64,000 nucleotides of DNA from Hamiltosporidium tvaerminnensis (GCA_022605425.2 CM061246.1:1721001-1785000); one strand, 5' to 3'; positions 11,941 through 23,879 are shown, numbered from the stretch's first letter. Translations and numbers: made by a program. Notes: generated by a model from the sequence alone, not told the origin.

Positions 11941-11947
11941 TAAAAAA

Positions 11948-13312
11948 TTATTTATTTACTCTTTTTAATTCCTTTTCTATTTCAGTTGGAAGATTTACCA
12001 AAATTTCAAAAATATTTTTTTCCTCACCAGACACTTTATCATAAATAAACAACAAAAAAGAATTATTTTCTTTAAATATAAACATTTCTGTGTCACTTCT
12101 TACTTCAAAATAGTCATATTTGTTAATTGACATGTTTAGAATAGAAATGATAATAAAAGATTTTAAATGTGGCAAATTATCAAACGAAAACGATTTTTGT
12201 AATTCTTTTTTAACAAAATATATTTTTTTATCTAATATTTTACCGAATTTAACTGTGTGTTCAATAACATTCAACGGTTTATTTTCTGTTTCTTGTGTAA
12301 CGTTTCTATTTCTGGTTACGTTAATTTCTTCATCAATTTTTGCATTTAAGTGTTCCTTTGGCTTATTATCTTCGTTTTTGATGTTACTCAAGTCATTAGG
12401 TATATTTTCATTTGCATTTATATTTTCACTACTTTTTATACTTTCATTACTTTTTGTTTTTACATTTTCGTTGGTATTTTTGGCATTTAATTTTTTGATT
12501 CGATCTGAAACCAAACTTTTCATTTCTTTTTCATCTTCTGATTTTAAATTTTCATTTTTTGTATCGTGACTGGTTTTTAATTCGGATTCGTTGTTTATTT
12601 GTCTTTTTAATTTTAAATGCTCTATTTCTTTCATAAGATATTCTTCAGATTCATTTTCTTCAATTCTTTTCATTTCAACATCGAATAAATCAGAATCCTC
12701 TTCATTGGTTTTTTTGGTATTAATTTCAATCTTAATATCTTTTGTATTTTCATCGATTTCACTATTATTTTTTGCTTTGTTCAAGAGATCCGTTGGATTT
12801 TCAATAAATTCATTTCCGTTTGGAAATATTTCCATTTCTTCTTCTTTCGTTGTTTCAATAAATTGGTACTCTAAAAAAATATTCTTCGGACACAAAAATA
12901 TGTTTCTAATCTCCGAATATTTAACTGTCTTATTTAAGTAAAAACAACAGTTAAAATACACAATATTAGTTTCATATCTCCCCAATAAAAAATATACATT
13001 TTTAAAAGAAAATACCAGCAAATCTAAAGCATACGAATTTATAAATGTAAGTGCCATTTCTTTTACAGTAGATTTTATTGTTTTAATTTCAAATGAAAAA
13101 TATTCTAGATCAGAATAAGTTAATGTACCAATTTTATCATCTTTTGTGTATAAAACCACTTCACCATCTGATACAACTGCTAATTCATGAACTCCTTGAC
13201 ATAATGTCAACGGAGAAGAAAGAATTACATCTTTCATTTCATTTTTCGGATCCAAATTTTTTATATAATAGTTGTATTTATATGGAACTAAAATAAGAGG
13301 TAAAATATCCAT
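11948..13312 (-). CDS. Unrecognised 454-aa protein with a long charged linker
   Basis: Not assigned to a family. Three parts are visible. Residues 1-155 are rich in beta-type strands (LPLILVPYKYNYYIK, ELAVVSDGEVVLYTK, LDLLVFSFKNVYFLLG), which could be part of a beta-propeller. Residues about 160-345 are a low-complexity Glu/Lys/Asn linker. Residues about 350-454 form a second compact region with IYFVKKELQKSF and FIIISILNMSINKYDYFEV. No signal peptide or membrane helix. The start is strongly supported by CACCCC directly before the ATG. The length and open frame through low-complexity DNA argue for a functional gene; the opposite-strand ORFs at 12.1-12.9 kb are shadows of the linker. A nuclear or vesicle-coat scaffold would fit, but that is speculation. 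Confidence 0.85.
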   Translation of the reverse strand: MDILPLILVPYKYNYYIKNLDPKNEMKDVILSSPLTLCQGVHELAVVSDGEVVLYTKDDKIGTLTYSDLEYFSFEIKTIKSTVKEMALTFINSYALDLLVFSFKNVYFLLGRYETNIVYFNCCFYLNKTVKYSEIRNIFLCPKNIFLEYQFIETTKEEEMEIFPNGNEFIENPTDLLNKAKNNSEIDENTKDIKIEINTKKTNEEDSDLFDVEMKRIEENESEEYLMKEIEHLKLKRQINNESELKTSHDTKNENLKSEDEKEMKSLVSDRIKKLNAKNTNENVKTKSNESIKSSENINANENIPNDLSNIKNEDNKPKEHLNAKIDEEINVTRNRNVTQETENKPLNVIEHTVKFGKILDKKIYFVKKELQKSFSFDNLPHLKSFIIISILNMSINKYDYFEVRSDTEMFIFKENNSFLLFIYDKVSGEEKNIFEILVNLPTEIEKELKRVNK

Positions 13313-13313
13313 C

Positions 13314-13317
13314 GGGG
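13314..13317 (-). promoter_or_regulatory. CCCC start-proximal signal
   Basis: CCCC one base before the ATG of the 454-aa gene on the minus strand. Confidence 0.6.
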
Positions 13318-13319
13318 TG

Positions 13320-13865
13320 TTATAAAAAAGAATGATATTTTTTAAAGAACAATATTTTAAAAAAGGAAATTTCTGATATTGGAAATTATTCTTCTAAAAA
13401 ATAAATATCTATTTGAGTGGATTAAGACTTATTATATTTCGAATATGAATTTAAATAACTTTTTTTACAAAACGTATCAAGCTTAATTAAATTGAATATT
13501 AAATTCACGCTTTTAAAATAGGTTATATAAAGCTTTATTATTTTTACGTTTCTATTAGAAATAAACGTGTTTTTTAATTTACACTAGTGAACTGAAATAA
13601 AGAAACCAATAATTTTAATAAAATTTTTTAAAATAAACAGATTATATTCTTTGTGATTACTTACTAAAAATATCAACGATTTACTTATATATTTCATTTC
13701 TATAATATTTTTTTAGTACAAAAATATGTGCAAAATACAATAATCACACAATATATTAACTTATTATAGACCAAAAATGTATGATTCTACAACAAATAAA
13801 AAGTCTAAACAAAACTTTTTGAACCCAATTACAAATGGATGATTAAATAAAATATATTATTTTAC
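13320..13865. other. AT-rich spacer
   Basis: 5' flank of the 454-aa gene; nothing else identified. Confidence 0.4.
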
Positions 13866-13867
13866 CA

Positions 13868-14475
13868 AGGTTTGATTAGTGGCGAATGAGACATATTAAA
13901 CACTTTATGCTTAGCAAAGAGTGTGTAAAGCTGGCGTGTAAATGGTTGTATAGATATTTAGTGGTATTGCAACCACACGAAATACAGGTTATTCAACGGG
14001 AATTTTATAAATAGTAATGGTTTAAAAAACGGTATCATTTTTAAAATATAAAATTTGTGGTTTTTTTGTAAATAGATTTAAAATCATATGTAACCTTTAG
14101 ATATTTTGGGTTTCAAAGCATGTAAACCTCGCCTGGGATAGATACAAAAATCATATTCTTCAAAAGCCAGGAAAATAAATAACAGATTATATCTGTTGAT
14201 ATATCACTCCATTACCTTGATGGATCACATGAGTCACCGAGATATATTTTAGCTAAAATTCCATTCGGATCAGAACGTTTAGAGTAAATGGGAATGCTGC
14301 TGTCTTTATAAAGCAAAAGTGGGGTTTGACTTGCCCTCATACACCGGAAACAAATTTTAAACAGCCGAACTGCAAACAAAAATGGTTCTATATATCTCTT
14401 AGAGGAAAAATTTCGGGGTGTAGGTATCTTAGAGTAAAGCTAAAGAGTTCTCTAGGAAGCATTTATCTATTCATA
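13868..14475 (+). repeat. R700 repeat, old decayed copy
   Basis: Aligns by eye to the R700 family along its length: GCTTAGCAAAGAGTGTGTAA near the 5' end, CCTCGCCTGGGATAGATA in the middle, ACAGATTATATCTGTTG (the family's hairpin), GTAAATGGGAATGCTGC and CCGGAAACAAATTTTAAACA toward the 3' end. Divergence is much higher than among the 17, 26, 35 and 41 kb copies. The 3' end is not definable. Confidence 0.65.
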
Positions 14476-14529
14476 ACCGTTAATTGTTTTAATCTCAGTT
14501 ACAGAATATATTAAGTGCCATTTTTTTAA

Positions 14530-15670
14530 AAAGAAAAATTATACTCTTGAGGAAATATTAACTCAGTAATTTTCTCGCCAAGAAAAATTTAATATATGAT
14601 TGAAAAATGTAATGAAAAAAAACAATCAGTATTGTATAACAAGGTCTGAAGTTTTATATATAGGTAATTATATTATTTTAAAAAATTAAAATTCCATAGC
14701 ATATCAACCAAGATTTAATGGCTATGTTGTAATAAACTCCATTAGGAAGCTGAATATTGTATTAGAATTTCAAAGAGCATTCTCTATGCAATTCGGTCGT
14801 GTTTTCATAAATTAATATAAAAAAATAGTTATATATTTTCAGAATTCGCATATAGGACATTTAAAAGCAATCCAAGAACCATGGTAGATTCTATCAATAA
14901 AACATTCAAATTACTGATTAAAAATGACGCTCTTTTGTTTTATTTTGAATAAGAAATCGTTATAAAAGATTATTTATTGCAAAATTGAATTTTTAAGCTA
15001 TAAATTTGACAGAGAGTATTTTGTTTGAGATTTCTTCATGAAATTTTGACTTAAATTGGTCTTGAAATGAAAATACGCGTAAAAAAATATTTCTTATAGG
15101 ACAAACCTTTTTGAAAATATTAAATTTTTTATCGAATAAAAAAAGCCATTTCGAAAATTTAAGAAAAATTATTAGGAAGATCAAAGGTATTATTTATTAA
15201 ATAGCTCGCTCTTTCCCTACAGATAGAACACAATCTAACGATGAATAATGGCTTCGCCAAGTTATAAGTGTTCCAAAGACAATTTTTTTAATTGGTTAGG
15301 TTGTCAGTCTCACGCAAGATGTCAAAGTATACGTGATACAAAAATTTTGATATATTTATTATTCTTTAGTTCTGCTCGGGCTTGAAATAAATTATATGAT
15401 GCCATCCAGTTAAACATATTCTCTGCCTTTTTTTTTCAAATGCAATTATATTTATACTTCAAACTACAAAATTTGATAAAAAAAATGAATTTTACTTAAT
15501 TCGACGTATTGAATCAATAAAAAAGAAATCACTGGGTATAGTTCAGGAAGAGTTTCTTGCGTAGACGAACATACCAAAGAACTATACCACCGGGCTCAAA
15601 ACAATATAAGTCTAAATTTTTAAAAGTTAAAATTAAAAATAGTTTGCTAAATCTAATTTAGAAATTTTAG
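14530..15670. other. Spacer with possible eroded mobile DNA
   Basis: Mostly AT-rich without genes. The stretch 15.2-15.6 kb is GC-richer and probably belongs to an eroded element upstream of the LINE relic, but no domain could be read. Confidence 0.35.
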
Positions 15671-15679
15671 TCGAAGATA

Positions 15680-16098
15680 TTTTATGACAAAAAGAGATGA
15701 AATACTTTTAGAAACGCGCGAAAAATACTTCGCAAAATATATGGCTCGGAAATTATAGACAATGTGCGAAGAATATGAACTAATAAAGAAATTTATGATT
15801 TCAACGTGAATCAAGTTTGGTAATTGAAATAAAAAAAGGAAAATCAAGATGGCTAGAACATTTAATAAGAATGCCTCCAGAGCGAGAGGCAAACCAAATT
15901 AATATTTGTAAATCCAGTGAGAAAAGAACAAAGATTGGACCACGGAAAACATTGATAGATGCTATAGAAAATGATCCGAGTTTGTATAATGTGAGACAGT
16001 TGAAAAAAAAGACGCAAATTAAGAAGAATGGAGAAAAATTGTTAAGAAGCCCGGGATCTTTAAGAGCCGTAGCACCATTTAGTTGTAGTAGATCATGA
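15680..16098 (+). mobile_element. LINE relic, C-terminal end of RT polyprotein
   Basis: Forward reading gives KILRKIYGSEIIDNVRRI, then a stop, TNKEIYDFNVNQVW, a stop, then an open stretch KSRWLEHLIRMPPEREAN, then IGPRKTLIDAIENDPSLYN, and an end LLRSPGSLRAVAPF. This is the (LRRIYGP)...(RTNEEIY)...(RLRWLGHVxRMP)...(GRPRxRWxD) succession of insect-type LINE C-termini. Two stops in about 130 codons show it is inactive, although the last 93 codons remain open. Opposite-strand ORFs here are shadows. Confidence 0.7.
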
Positions 16099-16497
16099 GT
16101 ATTGATAAAATAATATAGTACGTACCTAGGATCCAAGCTAAGGTTGTAAGAAAATGTACAAGTAGGCTTTAAATTCCAAAAACCAGAAAGAATACTTTTA
16201 GATGAAAAAGAACACAAAAACAGAATAGTTAATTAAGTCGCTAATATATATTAAATTAGTCTGGTTTCAAACATATATTTTAATTTTATTTTAAAAAAGA
16301 AGAAGAAATATTTTGAGCCAAACATTATAAAATAAAAAAAAATATTTTAACCCAAAATTTCTTAACTTTTTGTATAAATTTTTCAAAATTTCAATAAACT
16401 AGCATTTGAAGCTGATAAATTTGTACCAATTTACATATCAACTTTAAATTTGAAATAATTAATTCAAATTTATTTTTAAATACAAAACATTTTTTAT

Positions 16498-16500
16498 CCC
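16498..16500 (+). promoter_or_regulatory. CCC start-proximal signal
   Basis: CCC six bases before the ATG of the 113-aa membrane protein. Confidence 0.6.
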
Positions 16501-16506
16501 TTTGTT

Positions 16507-16848
16507 ATGGAATGGAATCGTTTTGAAGATATATTTCACAATGCATATCAAGCTTTAAGTGCAGAACAGATGTATCGATTGTTTAATTTGTATTTAAAGA
16601 ATTCTATAAATCATGACCATTCACTTTTTAAAAGATTTTTGTTTGTTTTAACATATTTAAAATACAATATTTATGACATAATCATGATAGATGTAGAACA
16701 ATTTGTTTTTTATATGTTTTGTTGCTTATTTTTTATTTACCTTGCTTATAGATTTGTTCAAAAACTTTTTAAGTCACTTAATTTGTACTTTTTCAAAGGA
16801 ATTATTGTATTGTTTATTTCTTTGATATTTTTTAGATATATTGTTTAA
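16507..16848 (+). CDS. Small two-helix membrane protein, 113 aa, unrecognised
   Basis: Not recognised. The N-terminal 55 residues are soluble-looking and amphipathic (MEWNRFEDIFHNAYQ ... LYLKNSINHDHSLFKR). Two hydrophobic helices follow at about residues 64-83 (FVFYMFCCLFFIYLAYRFV) and 95-112 (FFKGIIVLFISLIFFRY), separated by a short Lys-containing turn, which predicts a hairpin tail anchor with the N-terminus in the cytosol. The ATG is preceded by ATCCC in C-poor sequence, and the stop runs directly into AATAAA, a likely polyadenylation signal. The size would suit a subunit of a membrane complex or a SNARE-associated or ER protein, but nothing in the sequence decides this. Followed by a tandem T-rich repeat and then an R700 copy. 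Confidence 0.7.
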   Translation: MEWNRFEDIFHNAYQALSAEQMYRLFNLYLKNSINHDHSLFKRFLFVLTYLKYNIYDIIMIDVEQFVFYMFCCLFFIYLAYRFVQKLFKSLNLYFFKGIIVLFISLIFFRYIV

Positions 16849-16887
16849 AATAAAAATATGAATTTTCTAATTTTTTTTTGTTTTATC

Positions 16888-17088
16888 ATTTGTTTTTTAG
16901 ATTTTTAGTTTTTTTATTTTTTTTTTTTTTTTTTTTATCAATAGTATTGGTTTTTAAGATTTTTGTTTTTTTATTCATAGTATTATTTTTTAGATTTTTA
17001 GTTTTTTTTCTATCAATAAATATTGGTTTTTAAGATTTTTAGTTTTTTTATTCATAATATTATTTTTTAGATTTTAAATATTTTTTGT
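16888..17088. repeat. T-rich tandem repeat, unit about 80 bp
   Basis: At least two full units of a T-rich sequence alternating TTTTTTAGATTTTTAG, TATCAATAGTATTGG and TTCATAGTATTATTTTTTAG, with a pure T run of over 20 bases inside (around 16918-16936). It lies in the 3' flank of the 113-aa gene. Confidence 0.8.
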
Positions 17089-17259
17089 TGTGAAAATAAA
17101 TTTAGAAAATGTTTGGAGAGGCATACACGTCGGTCTCTCATTGATTTATGCACAATTAAAATTTTATATGTGCTTTGATTTATTTCTGATTTTATTTTTA
17201 TCTTTTAAATTGGTGCTTTTATTTTAAGAGAATTTTTTTAATTTAAAATATTACATTGT

Positions 17260-17965
17260 TTTAAAACAGTGGCAAGTGTTATATTTGTTTTCAAGGAGTA
17301 ACGCAGTCTAGGTTTACCATAAATAGTCTACCTCAACACACCATCGGTACCCCTACGATTCTACATTTCAAAACCTTTCAACTAAAAGGTGTGCAGAACC
17401 CAATTGATGGGCAAAGCAGTTACCTAGAGCTCTTTTATGTCTCTTTCATGGAATGTGATCGTAGGATGAAACCTACACTTGGCTCCCCCAAGATTATGCT
17501 GTATCCCTATTTACTCCACAACACCAAATCCGATAGACTTCTAGCTAGGTGCTTTTTAAGAGACTTACATGTGGTCCACCTAGACAGTGCAATGCCATAC
17601 CAACAGTTATAACCGTCTACTAAGCTCTCCTGGCTTTAAAAAGTTTTGTTTTTATATCATACAGGCACCAAGTTTTCTAACCCGAGTGAGCAAGGCTAGG
17701 TTTGCATTTTTTTACATTGTAATTATCTACACCATTAGCGCGGCCTCCGATCTGGTTACATAAAAAACTACAAAATAAATTTCTTGAAAAAGTTCCAATT
17801 TCTTAGACCCTCTCCTCCTCATACAAACTCCCATGGAACATCCGAAATTTAGTGGGGTTTTTTCCCACTAAAAATTCAAACATGGATCCTTAAATCAGTT
17901 TCACATATTTATTGCCAAGCAGATAGTTTTTTATGCGATTACCTTCTCTCAACCATTAAATGAAA
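17260..17965 (-). repeat. R700 repeat copy
   Basis: Complete-length copy in reverse orientation relative to the 35 and 41 kb copies. It starts at the family's 3' side (GGCAAGTGTTATATTTG) and ends at GCAGATAGTTTTTTATGCG with a degraded CCTCCCTCCAC terminus. No clear target duplication remains. The ORF at 17391-17612 is part of the repeat, not a gene. An R950 copy follows immediately. Confidence 0.8.
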
Positions 17966-17974
17966 AATTTGCTT

Positions 17975-18930
17975 ATTATATAATTCAGTAATTTCCCGAC
18001 GAAGACTCACCTCGAAATATTTAATTGGTTAAAAAAATATAAGAACCAATAAGAGTGCTCCAATTAAGATATGTCTCTTTCTATTTGTTCATAAATCTTA
18101 CACAACCAGTCATGGTGAGTAGAAGTGAACATAAAACCATTCAAAAGATTCTAATCGTTAAAAAAAATATTTGAAATAAAAGGTTTAAATTTTCTTCGAA
18201 ATTGTATTATTAATCAAGAAAAACATAATAAATTTCTCTTTTTACTCTTTCTAACGTTTTCATTCTTTAAAAAAAGTTTAAATTAATTTGTTATGATTTC
18301 TTATCTACGAATTTACAGATGCCTAAAAAATTTTATGATACAAATGCTGTTTTTTGCCGTTCTTCCGTGCAATTTATTTATATTCTCAATAATAATTGCA
18401 TAATACAAATATTGCTTGAATAGCTTCGAGGAACTTTATTCTCGATTGAATCAAAAGATTTTTAATAAAAATGACTTAGAATTTTTAGAATAAATAAATC
18501 AAATAATACAGCATATAGTTAAAGGAACAGTGTTTTCAGACAAAGAAAATCCAACGTCTGAATAAATTTTTTAGAAAAAAAAACAGAATTGAATAGAAAT
18601 AGGTGGAAAGTAAACATGCTAAACATAAAATGTCGAGCTGAAGCTCTGAAAAATTGAAAGTAAATAAAATAGAAGGAGGAAAATATGCTAATTAAAAAAT
18701 ACCCAAAATTTTTTTCGGAAATTGCTTGAGAGCGTGCAAAATCCAAAAATAAAAGACTAAAAAATATACGAAGAACCGACTAAGTGAGAGTCTAAAATTT
18801 TTATTGCAAATAATAAGAAACCATGGCTCAGATAGTGAAGTTTAGAATTATTTTCGGGATTTTTTTTCTTAGAAATGTAAAAGAAAGTTCGTTTCTACAA
18901 GCTTAACGTCTAGTTATATATAAATTGTAT
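17975..18930 (+). repeat. R950 repeat copy
   Basis: Noncoding repeat shared with 40497-41455 and 49562-50512. Diagnostic ends: TTATATAATTCAGTAAT followed by CCCGACGAAGACTCACCTCG at the left; GAAAGTTCGTTTCTACAAGC then TTAACGTCTAG at the right. Internal landmarks are conserved (CCAATAAGAGTGCTCCAATT; TATATTCTCAATAATAATTG). No long ORF is conserved among the copies. Strand is arbitrary; all three copies face the same way. Confidence 0.8.
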
Positions 18931-18939
18931 AAAATTTTA

Positions 18940-19950
18940 AAACATCAAATAGTTTGAAATATAATGGTTTAAAATACAAAAATCATTTAAATAATTGAAG
19001 GCGATTTTTAATTAAATAGCAGTATGATAAATACAATTACTAAAATTTAAAATACATTGAGTTAAAAAGCTATGAAACGCTGAGATGAAATCGAAATTTA
19101 TATCTGCGCTTTCTGATCCAAAAATATATTTCTTTGATTCATCATTTTTAAAATGGTTGGTTTTAATATATTTATCTTGAGATATAAAGTAAGATTTGCA
19201 AGCGAATCATAAAATATCGATTACATAGATCTTAAATAAAGACATAAAAAAGAATATACTTGCTATTATTAAATATTATTTAATACAAAAAATATTTATA
19301 GTAGTTTTTACACAAAGAATTTCACTTAAAAAATACTTTAATCTAAAAGAGTCTTTATAATATTCGGTGAAGACGCAGAAAATTTATCTAGTTTACAGAT
19401 ATAACATTGCAGGCTGTGCTAAAAATATTTTTTTTACCAATTCAACTTCAAATAAAACATTTTCTATCAGCTATTTCAATTAGATATCTTAAAATATTTT
19501 TTAAACTTGGATATCATTCTAAAAAAGATTTGAAAACGGATAATTAAAAATAAATTTAAATATTCCAAATTATGAAAAAATTGTTTTAGATTCAGATAAA
19601 TTATTTATAATTTCGCAGTAAATACCATAAAATATGAATTTCCGCTCATAAAATAGAAATTTTAGTTCATAAGAATTTACTTCGAGACAAAAATGTAGCA
19701 ACATATATCTCTAAGCTAATATTCAACCCAAAAAATAGAGAAAAATATGATAGCAACTCTAGATTAAGAACTTATAAAAGTAATTTGGAAATAAAATACA
19801 AATGAAATTAAAATATAGCGTGAAATTATAAAAAATGTTTTTTTTTTAAATTCTGTTAATAATTGTATAAAATCTCGAAAAATATATCTTTCAAATAAAT
19901 TGTTGATTATTACTTATTTGGCAATAATTCACAGATATTTCTTGTAAAAA
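18940..19950. other. AT-rich spacer, nothing identified
   Basis: No gene or repeat recognised. Confidence 0.4.
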
Positions 19951-19952
19951 GC

Positions 19953-20228
19953 ATGTATTTTCTATTTGCAATTAAAATTTTATTAAATGTTTTTTTAGTT
20001 GACCTTAATTTGCTTTCAATGGAAAATGTAAAAAATCTTAGAAAATTTTATGGAATAATAACATCTACAACCGTATTTTTATTGGTTTTACTCGTGCCAT
20101 TTTCTTTGGTATTCAATCTATATTATATAAATATAATGATTGTACTTAGATTTTCTGCTTTTTTGATCTATTCAATTATCTATGTATATTTGTTTTTAGC
20201 ATTTTATCAAGACGTTTTTGTACAATAA
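19953..20228 (+). CDS. Possible small membrane protein, 91 aa
   Basis: ATG-initiated open frame with three hydrophobic segments (about residues 3-20, 36-54 and 58-87) and few charges; stop followed by AT-rich DNA. Hydrophobic ORFs arise easily in T-rich sequence, and unlike the convincing genes here it lacks a C-run before the ATG. I therefore rate it below even odds. No family recognised. Confidence 0.3.
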   Translation: MYFLFAIKILLNVFLVDLNLLSMENVKNLRKFYGIITSTTVFLLVLLVPFSLVFNLYYINIMIVLRFSAFLIYSIIYVYLFLAFYQDVFVQ

Positions 20229-20229
20229 A

Positions 20230-23200
20230 TATATTATAATTGAATATTTTTATTTGAATTTAATCTTTTTTTAATACAATATAAATTTAACTCCCGTTTT
20301 TATTCAAAGATTCTATTGAAAGACTCTTGCCATTTCTGTTATAATTGGTTAGTCTAGAATATCAAGTTAAAAGCTTTAATTAGTCTTGAATTTTTAATCA
20401 AATCAAAATCTAGGCCATAATACTTCTATTTTTAGCTTATTGGTATAGAATTATTATCTGTGCGTCATCATTTATGATTTATGGGTTTTTTAATGTTATC
20501 CTAAAAAATTTGAATAAATTTATTGTAGGAGTAACTTAGGGTTTCATATTTCATTGTTATAATATCTGAATTCGTTCCCCGAATATATGTTTACGTGAAA
20601 GAAATAAAAGAATTTTTATACTCAAAGCTTCTATTACAGGTCTACAGATTTTTTTTTGAAATATTTCAATATTTAATCCCGGGTTTAATGCTTCAAATCA
20701 CAAAAAGAATGGTTTTCAAATACTTTAGATTTAATCTGTTCTTTATTCTGATTATATCATGTAAACTACTGTCTATATAACTTCTCAAATCTTACAATAG
20801 ATTTTATTTCAAGTTGTTAAAATAACGAATATATAAAATAATTTCTATAACAGTCTTTCGATTATTCCGAACGAACGTTTCCTCAAAATTTTTGTTTTAT
20901 GTAATGAAAAAACAAATTTTTAATGGTATTTGTACCTGCACATGTATAGAATTAGGGAATTTTCATTCTAAAACGCAATATTTAATATACTAGAAGATTC
21001 AACTAAGTTTTTCCAAAAAAGCTATATTCTTATTTTTAAATATTAATAGCAAATATCACTTCTATAAAAGAACTTAAAATTTGATTTGATAATTTTTTTA
21101 AAAATAAATTTAATTTGTTTTAAAATCGAATCAAAAAATATTATGCCTAATAAAGTTACAGTTGATGTTTGGTTTGGTTCTATTAGACTATTTTTAGTCA
21201 TATTTAAATTTTTTTGTCTTAAAATGTTTCTTTCCGTAATAAAACAAAATTTTATAGATATTGCGGAAAATACAAGATTTTAGAATTAAATATTTAAAGT
21301 GTTCAAAACTTAAATATTTTTTTAGATTTTGAAAAGTTAGTTTAAATATTATATTCCAAGAAAGATTTTACAATATATTTTCGATCTAGATATTACTAAA
21401 AAACACGTTTGAAAAGTAAAAATCACTTTGATAATTCTAATCTTCGAAAATTCAATCTCATCGTAAACGTTTTTTCTAGTATTGAAGGATTATTAAAAAG
21501 GATTTGTCTTATAAAATTTTCTCGTAAGTATTCTTTTTGGGTTCAATCCAGCTATAGAAGTACATACTATAATTTTTATTTGAATATTTGCTCACTTATA
21601 TCGATAATTTTTGCAGTGAATTATCCGACCTTAAAATAAATTTGAAAATTTGACAAGATTTAGAAGAAAAATTATTATTATACAAAATTTTCGGTTAAAA
21701 CATAAAATAGACAATAACTTTGACCATTTTGATAAAAAAAAATCGAAACAAAGAAATTTATTTCTAATTTATTTCCAAAATAGTTATACATATGATTTTT
21801 ACTTGTTTCTTACCTTACATATTATTTTAATAACCTAGACGGGGAACTACTACACCGAATTCGTAAAAAATTTTTTTAATTTTTTACTTTATATTTTTAT
21901 CTTTAAGATTATCGCTGATTGAAAAAATTCACTTCGAATATTATTAATGATAAAGATGCCTCATTCCTAGGGCTAATTTATATACTAAGTAAGAGATCAT
22001 TTAAGGTTAAAATATGTTTCTTAATTAAAGCTATTTTAGCCTTCAGTCTCTAATTATCACCCTAATAATTTCAAATCTGGCTGATATGCATTTTTCATAA
22101 TTTTTTAGGAATATTTTTCACTTAAACCTGATACCATATAGGTTCAAATTCTCATTTCTGATACTTTGTCATGTGAAAAATTAAAGATAAACTAGAATTA
22201 CTTCTTTAAATTGGTGACTTAAAAAATTATGATTAGTAATAATAGATCTTATATAAATATACTACGTTTTGATTTCTATTCTATTTAATTTATTTGATTC
22301 AACATTAAATGCGTCTTTCGATTCTCACTTTTATCGAATCATTATTTTACGAACGATTGCACGCCTTACATTCTTACACAAATATCTAAAAAAAATGAAA
22401 TAGTACTAATATATAGTTTATATTTGGATTTCATTATAATCAAGACAATGTTGTGATATTTCTATAGTTATAGATAAATTCATAATAAAACTAAGTGATA
22501 CAAAATTTTTTCAAAGAAAAATCTTTTTCAGAATCGAAAAGTTATATGTGAAGAGTCTTAGTTTTTTAAAATATATTTTAAACTGTTAAAACACTCTTTT
22601 GAAAACATAAATACTGATAAAAAAACATAAAAGAAGTTTAAAAAATAGCCAAATATCTTGTAAGTGACATAAAAACTGTGAAATTTATTTATAGAATATT
22701 TTTTTTCTGTCTTTTTTTGAATAAAAAGTTCATATATGAAAATATTAATTATTTTACTAAACACCTTCAAGTATCAAATATAGCATCACCCACAAAACAG
22801 CGAGCATTTTGCTTTTATTTATTTTAGATTTTTTATAAAATAAAATTGAATAATCGGAAAGATTGAGTTTAATAATAATCTTGAGTTTAATATGTCTTTA
22901 GATTAAAGTTTTACACAATTATTTCTTCGTTTAACTTGAATAAATGTTTTTTTTCCAACTCCTAGAATAATCTAATAAAGAAACTTTGATTTTTTAATCG
23001 AATCAAAAATTTAAGTAATTTGGTACTTTCCTATAAATTATTAAGACGCTCTTGTAATACTTTACCTTTAAAAGTTTAAAAATGCAATATCACATTTAAG
23101 TTTAAAAAATTTTTTAAATAGATTCAACGGGTTTTGAGCATAGTCTGTTTTAAGTTTTTAATTCGTATATTTGTATTTAATTTTATTTTCGAACATCATT

Positions 23201-23640
23201 TAATCTTATAAAAATATTTATCTGATGGTTTTTTCTGGTTTGGAAATCATTTATATGAGTCGGTAAAATAGTATAACAGTGGTCAAAAACCACAAATCTT
23301 TAAGTTTATTTTGGTCTTATAAAATAATTTTGAGCTAATAAAAATACTTATGGATAGCAATTAGAATTATTTGTTAAAATACCGTATATTTTTATATTCT
23401 TGCATTCAGCGAACAATTAGTTTTATGAAAAAACTTTCTAAAAATATCCCACGCTTTCCATTAATGAAAAGTATCTCTTCTTTTAGATTTAGATACCTCT
23501 TCAATTTGTTTAGTGATAGTGTTATAAATATTCCAGATTGTGTGTGGGATATTATAAAAATTTTACTTTTTAACTTAAATTTGTTTTATACTTTATGGCG
23601 AAATCCTTTAATGCTATTATAATATTATACTATATATTCG
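20230..23640. other. Long AT-rich spacer
   Basis: Several short open frames (20.6, 21.1, 21.4, 21.65 and 23.4 kb) lack a C-run signal, and some start with GTG or TTG. I see no coherent domain, RNA gene or window-internal repeat. Probably ancient eroded sequence. Confidence 0.4.
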
Positions 23641-23671
23641 CAATTACCTTCTATTGGTTCATTTTTATCGG

Positions 23672-23869
23672 TCATTTAGATGCATAAATTTCACTCTTAC
23701 CAAAAATAAATAAGTCGTGGTGTATAGCGAGGTGCATATCTGTTCGCACGAGAAAATTTGAATTCTGATTAAAATTTTTTATAATTATAAACAAATTTAC
23801 ACATAAGAGTCGAGTAAATGACTGTATACCATAATTTGTATCGAATCTAGCAAAATTCCATTCTTTCAT
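23672..23869 (-). mobile_element. Possible LTR-retrotransposon RNase H relic
   Basis: A 65-codon open stretch on the minus strand contains FNQNSNFLVRTDMHLAIHH, which resembles the F.VRTDHxAL strand of Ty3/Gypsy RNase H, preceded by TNYGIQSFTRLL, where E..A.......F would be expected. No RT is found beside it. Tentative. Confidence 0.3.
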
Positions 23870-23879
23870 ATATTATGCC

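Noticed and set aside
12120-13296. Plus-strand ORFs of 67-149 aa
   Set aside because: Shadows of the 454-aa minus-strand gene, reflecting its Lys/Glu/Asn-rich linker.
15011-15030. ACAGAGA motif as possible U6 snRNA
   Set aside because: No neighbouring U6 stem or AGC triad and no T-run terminator at the right distance.
15653-16217. Minus-strand ORFs opposite 15.7-16.2 kb
   Set aside because: The plus strand carries the readable LINE C-terminus; these are antisense.
16888-17088. CRISPR-like or satellite array
   Set aside because: Only about two T-rich units, no spacers; a simple tandem repeat.
17391-17612. 73-aa ORF, and the similar 64-aa ORF at 26388-26582
   Set aside because: Both lie in R700 copies and correspond to no conserved frame.
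20595-20780. 61-aa ORF
   Set aside because: Starts with GTG, no C-run signal, no recognisable domain.
23371-23622. 83-aa ORF
   Set aside because: Starts with TTG, no signal; a eukaryotic gene would need ATG.
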